From positions 1 through 9,384 of the forward strand of contig DPVW01000294.1 in NCBI GenBank assembly GCA_003529325.1: 9,384 nucleotides of DNA, in the 5' to 3' direction. Source of the stretch: Candidatus Latescibacterota bacterium. Lineage in GTDB: Bacteria > Latescibacterota > UBA2968 > UBA8231. Position 1 is the first letter of the stretch. Each line of letters begins with the position of its first letter. Below the pieces are notes generated by a model, which saw only the letters and a program-made list of their open reading frames with translations, was not told where the DNA came from and ran no database searches. Positions 6,655 to 9,384 of the stretch are shown in pieces. A program made the position numbers and the translations under genes.

Positions 6655-8688
6655 TCAGTAGGCGACGGCAAGGATGCGGGTCTGTTCGAGCGTGCCCTCG
6701 TCTGTATCCACGGCGACGCGCAACAGGTAGGTGCCAGGAGGCACGGTGGTGCCATCCACGGTTGCATCCCAATTGTCGGTGTAGCGGCCCTGGCGTCGGC
6801 TCTCATCGACGAGCCGTGTCACCCGTCGCCCGCTCAGGTCATAGAGGTCGACCAGCACGTCGGCGTCCTCGACCCCCAGCAGCGTGAAGGACAATTCGAG
6901 AAGGTCGTTCCTGCCGTCGCCATTCGGAGTCACCACGGGGCTGGCCAGCTCGAGGCTCGACAGGACCTTCAGCTTTTCCAACGGTCCGAACACCTGCAGG
7001 CTGTTGGTCGAGACCAGGGGCGAGGCATCTCCACTGTTGATCGACTGCGGCAGATTCTCGCTGCCGATGTGGAAGACCTCCCCTTCCATCGGCGTCTGGA
7101 AGTTGAACACCCGCGTCGAGAAGGTGAGCCGGATCGGTGGCTTCGAATCCGACGTGATCGGGTTTGAAGGGAAGTAGACGACCAGTTGGCTGGAATCGAT
7201 GTCGATGCTGTCCGGCTCTACGTCCTGAAGGGGGTCGCCCATCTGGAACCGCAGAAGTTCGACGGCCTCCGGTGTACGCAGTCGCAGGGCCGTGAAACCA
7301 CTCTGCGACGCGGATGTGAAGTCGGCGCGCACGTCATACGTCAACGTCACGGGTTCACCCAGGGGTGCCTGCACGATGCCGTCAGCAGGGTTTGGCTCGT
7401 CGAGTAAGGCCACTTCGCCAAGGACAGGATTGGCCAGCAGCGGCGAGTGTTCGACCGTTATCGATTTCAGCCTGGCGAAAGCGAAGACATCCTCGCTCGT
7501 AAGGGCTGTGCGCAGCTGCACGAACTGGCGGCCATCCGGGGCCTGGATGTCGACACCAGAGCCCAGGTGTGGCGCGGACCAGAAGCTCCAGTTACTGGTG
7601 TCTTCCTGGATGGAGCCCTTCTGACCCGGGATCGGCCGTGTCGAGAAAGCCCCCCGAAAGTTCCCTGTAGGCGCCTTGTCGAAAACGTCCTGGGTCACCT
7701 CTTTCAAGCCGCCGATGTCCGTCAGGATGTAGTGGATCAGGGGGGTGTCATCCAGACCGGACCGCGCGTCCACAGTGACGGTTACGTCGGCATCCGGCGC
7801 CGGGACCGGTTCCAGTCCGTATCCAGGACTGCGCAAGACCTCATAGTCGTAGTGTATGCGCCCGAAGTTAACGGGCTCTCCCATATCGATCAGACGGGTC
7901 GTGTAGTGGGTCTGCGGCAGAAACCCTTCGCCGTAGAACTGCACTTCGGCGATGAATCCGAACTCGGCAAAGAACAACCGGAAGTAGCGCAGCGCCTGAG
8001 TCTCGAAGCGGACGTCGGCGACGCGCTCGAGGTTGTTGACATTGAAGCCGAGGCGGTGCGCCAGTTCCGCCGACCCGTCTCGCATTACATCCCGACGACC
8101 AGCGCTGACAAGGAAACCCGAGGGCTCGTTGCTCCCTGACAACGCGTACTGGCGGGGAAACAGGTCTCTGATCAACTGCCCCTCGACACCCTGTCCGCGG
8201 CCTCGTACCAAACCGGTAGAGCCGCTGCCGGTGGCCTTGCCCTTCTCGGGCGGAAAGAACACCACCCGGTTGATCGGCAGCGTCAGGCCCAGATCCCAAG
8301 TGTAACCGTAGATCTCCTCCACATCGGTGGGGCGGTCGATGTCGCCGTCGATGCTCTGCGCACGTCCCCGGTCGCCGTAGACCCACGGCCGGTTTTCCTC
8401 CGGGAACTCCGGCGGCCGGGTCGCGACAATCCAGACGTGGCCGAGGAAGTTGGTGAACTGATCGGTCTCGGTGAGTTCACCGACAGCAAGATTGGTCTCT
8501 GGGTTTACCTCGAAAGGCTGCAGATTGCCTGCCACGGCTGCGGCGTCGAGACCGACCATGTTGTCCGCCATCTCAAGCCAATCCAGACCACCCTCGCCGA
8601 CCACGAGATGCTCGATCTGGGCACCGACGTGGGATGGGGACAGCAGGAACGCGAGGAGGATAGCAGCGACGGACACCTTGAACATCAT
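6655..8688 (-). CDS. Exported beta-rich protein with C-terminal FlgD/CHU_C-like Ig domain, paralogue of its neighbour
   Basis: 677 residues with a signal peptide (MFKVSVAAILLAFLLSP, then SHVGA, cleaved before QIEHL). Two tandem ATG codons start it; AGAGGA ends right before the first, so the second (8685) may be used. The N-terminal half has a degenerate discoidin-like stretch (SIDGDIDRP, then YGYTWDLGLTLPINRVVFF). The middle shares layout with the downstream paralogue: WSFWS, then QFVQLRTAL, then a long beta-rich segment. The C-terminal domain (about 585-677) begins TPNGDGRND, includes VDLYDLSGRRVTRL and VPPGTYLLRV, and ends AVAY. Motifs and order match the 759-residue neighbour, so the two arose by duplication. 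Predicted envelope or secreted protein; ligand unknown and no enzyme motif seen. It would be the first gene of a minus-strand operon starting in the divergent region at 8689-8945. Confidence 0.85.
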   Translation of the reverse strand: MMFKVSVAAILLAFLLSPSHVGAQIEHLVVGEGGLDWLEMADNMVGLDAAAVAGNLQPFEVNPETNLAVGELTETDQFTNFLGHVWIVATRPPEFPEENRPWVYGDRGRAQSIDGDIDRPTDVEEIYGYTWDLGLTLPINRVVFFPPEKGKATGSGSTGLVRGRGQGVEGQLIRDLFPRQYALSGSNEPSGFLVSAGRRDVMRDGSAELAHRLGFNVNNLERVADVRFETQALRYFRLFFAEFGFIAEVQFYGEGFLPQTHYTTRLIDMGEPVNFGRIHYDYEVLRSPGYGLEPVPAPDADVTVTVDARSGLDDTPLIHYILTDIGGLKEVTQDVFDKAPTGNFRGAFSTRPIPGQKGSIQEDTSNWSFWSAPHLGSGVDIQAPDGRQFVQLRTALTSEDVFAFARLKSITVEHSPLLANPVLGEVALLDEPNPADGIVQAPLGEPVTLTYDVRADFTSASQSGFTALRLRTPEAVELLRFQMGDPLQDVEPDSIDIDSSQLVVYFPSNPITSDSKPPIRLTFSTRVFNFQTPMEGEVFHIGSENLPQSINSGDASPLVSTNSLQVFGPLEKLKVLSSLELASPVVTPNGDGRNDLLELSFTLLGVEDADVLVDLYDLSGRRVTRLVDESRRQGRYTDNWDATVDGTTVPPGTYLLRVAVDTDEGTLEQTRILAVAY

Positions 8689-8769
8689 TCCTCTATCTCA
8701 GATAAGGTTCAACACTCTCGCAAGGTAGCAGATTGACCGGAGCATAGACAATCCTAAAAGTGGATCACT

Positions 8770-8823
8770 TCAGTAGGCGATGGCCGCGGTGCGGGCTTCC
8801 CGAAGGTGCCTGCTGGGATCGCC
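8770..8823 (-). pseudogene. Relic 3' end of a third paralogue of the exported proteins
   Basis: On the minus strand, the codons between a TAA at 8824-8826 and a TGA at 8770-8772 read GDPSRHLREARTAAIAY. The neighbours end ERTVYRIINVAY and EQTRILAVAY, so the terminal (I/V)AY-stop and the polar run before it are shared, and the DNA TCAGTAGGCGA(C/T) is identical at all three ends (4329, 6655, 8770). The piece lies exactly where an upstream tandem copy would end, 82 bases before the start of the paralogue at 8688. Nothing recognisable of the domain remains further upstream. It is short, so chance cannot be excluded. Confidence 0.5.
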
Positions 8824-8932
8824 TTAAACATCGCGATCTGCCTCGACGTGCACCGGACCAGCGCGGTGTTTAGTAGCTACCCTCTTGCTGCACTGTCGAT
8901 TTTGCCCGTTTTTGCGTCTGATCAGGTCACAT

Positions 8933-8938
8933 AAGAGG
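8933..8938 (+). promoter_or_regulatory. Ribosome binding site for the gene at 8946
   Basis: AAGAGG lies seven bases before the ATG at 8946, good spacing for a start at MSDEQTEQAVG. A well-kept translation signal argues that the gene was recently functional despite its internal stop codon. Confidence 0.6.
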
Positions 8939-8945
8939 ACTCGAA

Positions 8946-9384
8946 ATGTCAGACGAACAGACCGAGCAGGCAGTCGGGCGGGTTCAGGACGCCGTCAACA
9001 CCCATTCATCTCCGTCGGATCTGAAGATCACGGACATGCGTCTGGCGGTGGTCTGCAGCAACTACGACTACCCCATCCTGCGCATCGACACCAACCAGAG
9101 TGTCTACGGCATCGGCGAGGTCCGCGATGCGGGACACAAGGAGAATGCCCTGCAGTTCAAGAGCCAGCTGCTCGGTCAGAACCCGTGCAACGTGGACATG
9201 ATCTTCCGCTCCATGAAGCAGTTCGGCAACTGGGGTCGCGAGGGCTGAGGCGTCTCGGGAATCGAGCTGGCCCTGTGGGATCTGGTGGGTAAGGTCTACG
9301 GCGTGCCCTGCTATCAGCTGCTGGGCGGCAAGTACCGGGACAAGGTGCGGCTCTACGCCGACACCCCTGAACCGGAGGACCCGA
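8946..9384 (+). pseudogene. Enolase-superfamily (mandelate racemase-like) gene with in-frame TGA, cut by the window edge
   Basis: The reading frame begins MSDEQTEQAVGRVQDAVNTH, a non-homologous leader of about 25 residues, then enters the capping domain at LKITDMRLAVVCSNYDYPIL. At 9246-9248 a TGA interrupts it after NWGREG. In the very same frame, homology resumes at once: [20 protein letters not shown], then [20 protein letters not shown], open to the window edge. Related proteins have Gly at the interrupted position (REGGGVSGIE), so one base change (GGA to TGA) explains it. It is paralogous to the intact gene at 1323 (SAVSAIEMALWDIAGKAAGV) but clearly divergent. The barrel domain and active site lie outside the window. 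Either a recent nonsense mutation or a sequencing error; an alternative code is unlikely because TGA ends several other genes here. Confidence 0.8.

Larger units (their letters stand above)
8689..8945. promoter_or_regulatory. Divergent intergenic region with weak promoter candidate
   Basis: This 257-base gap separates two divergently starting genes and should hold promoters for both. On the minus strand TTGTCT (8746-8751) and TACCTT (8722-8727) are 18 bases apart, a poor but possible promoter for the gene at 8688. A 13-base palindrome, AAGTGGATCACTT (8758-8770), sits just upstream of it. No convincing plus-strand promoter is seen. Part of the gap is the relic of an older gene (8770-8823). Confidence 0.25.

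Noticed and set aside
8758..8770. 13-base palindrome AAGTGGATCACTT as an operator
   Set aside because: It lies upstream of a possible promoter, but arms of only five bases occur often by chance and no second copy is seen.
9246..9248. TGA read as selenocysteine or glycine
   Set aside because: TGA is a normal stop for the genes ending at 2510, 4329 and 6655. The position is conserved Gly, not Cys, so selenocysteine is not expected. The Gly code known from some low-GC candidate phyla does not fit this GC-rich DNA.

Overview
The window is GC-rich bacterial DNA without rRNA, tRNA or CRISPR. Its gene content is two enolase-superfamily sugar-acid-type enzymes, a formylglycine-type sulfatase without a signal peptide, and two large exported beta-rich proteins with discoidin-like domains and a C-terminal FlgD/CHU_C-like Ig domain (motif TPNGDGxND). 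This points to an uncultivated, polysaccharide-degrading, FCB-group-like lineage. Candidatus Latescibacterota or a neighbour would fit, but that is inferred from gene content only; nothing here is a taxonomic marker.

Layout. Bases 1-1300 are a graveyard: a possible signal-peptide start running off the left edge (minus strand), about 270 bases without a gene, a deleted and mutated IS110-family transposase (422-805, minus), and a frameshifted ABC-2-type permease fragment (808-1293, plus). An intact mandelate racemase/muconate lactonizing enzyme-family gene follows (1323-2510, plus). It converges, with a gap of about 24 bases, on an intact sulfatase gene (2535-3950, minus). Upstream of the sulfatase on the same strand lie two gene stubs joined at about 4080-4093: an N-terminal CBM9-like piece and an unidentified C-terminal tail. 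Next come two adjacent exported paralogues on the minus strand (6608 to 4329 and 8688 to 6655), 46 bases apart. The last codons of a third paralogue survive at 8770-8823. At the right edge a second enolase-superfamily gene starts divergently (8946, plus); it carries an in-frame TGA at 9246 and runs off the window.

How the parts may work together (inference): sulfate ester removal by the cytoplasmic sulfatase plus dehydration or epimerisation of a sugar acid by the enolase-superfamily enzymes would suit catabolism of sulfated sugars taken into the cell. The exported discoidin/Ig proteins could bind glycans at the cell surface. Up to six loci look broken or truncated, so the region is either a decaying accessory island or contains assembly errors. 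I see no clearly new defence or mobile system. The most unusual item is the exported paralogue family with its shared C-terminal domain and VAY/IAY terminus, including a relic third copy.
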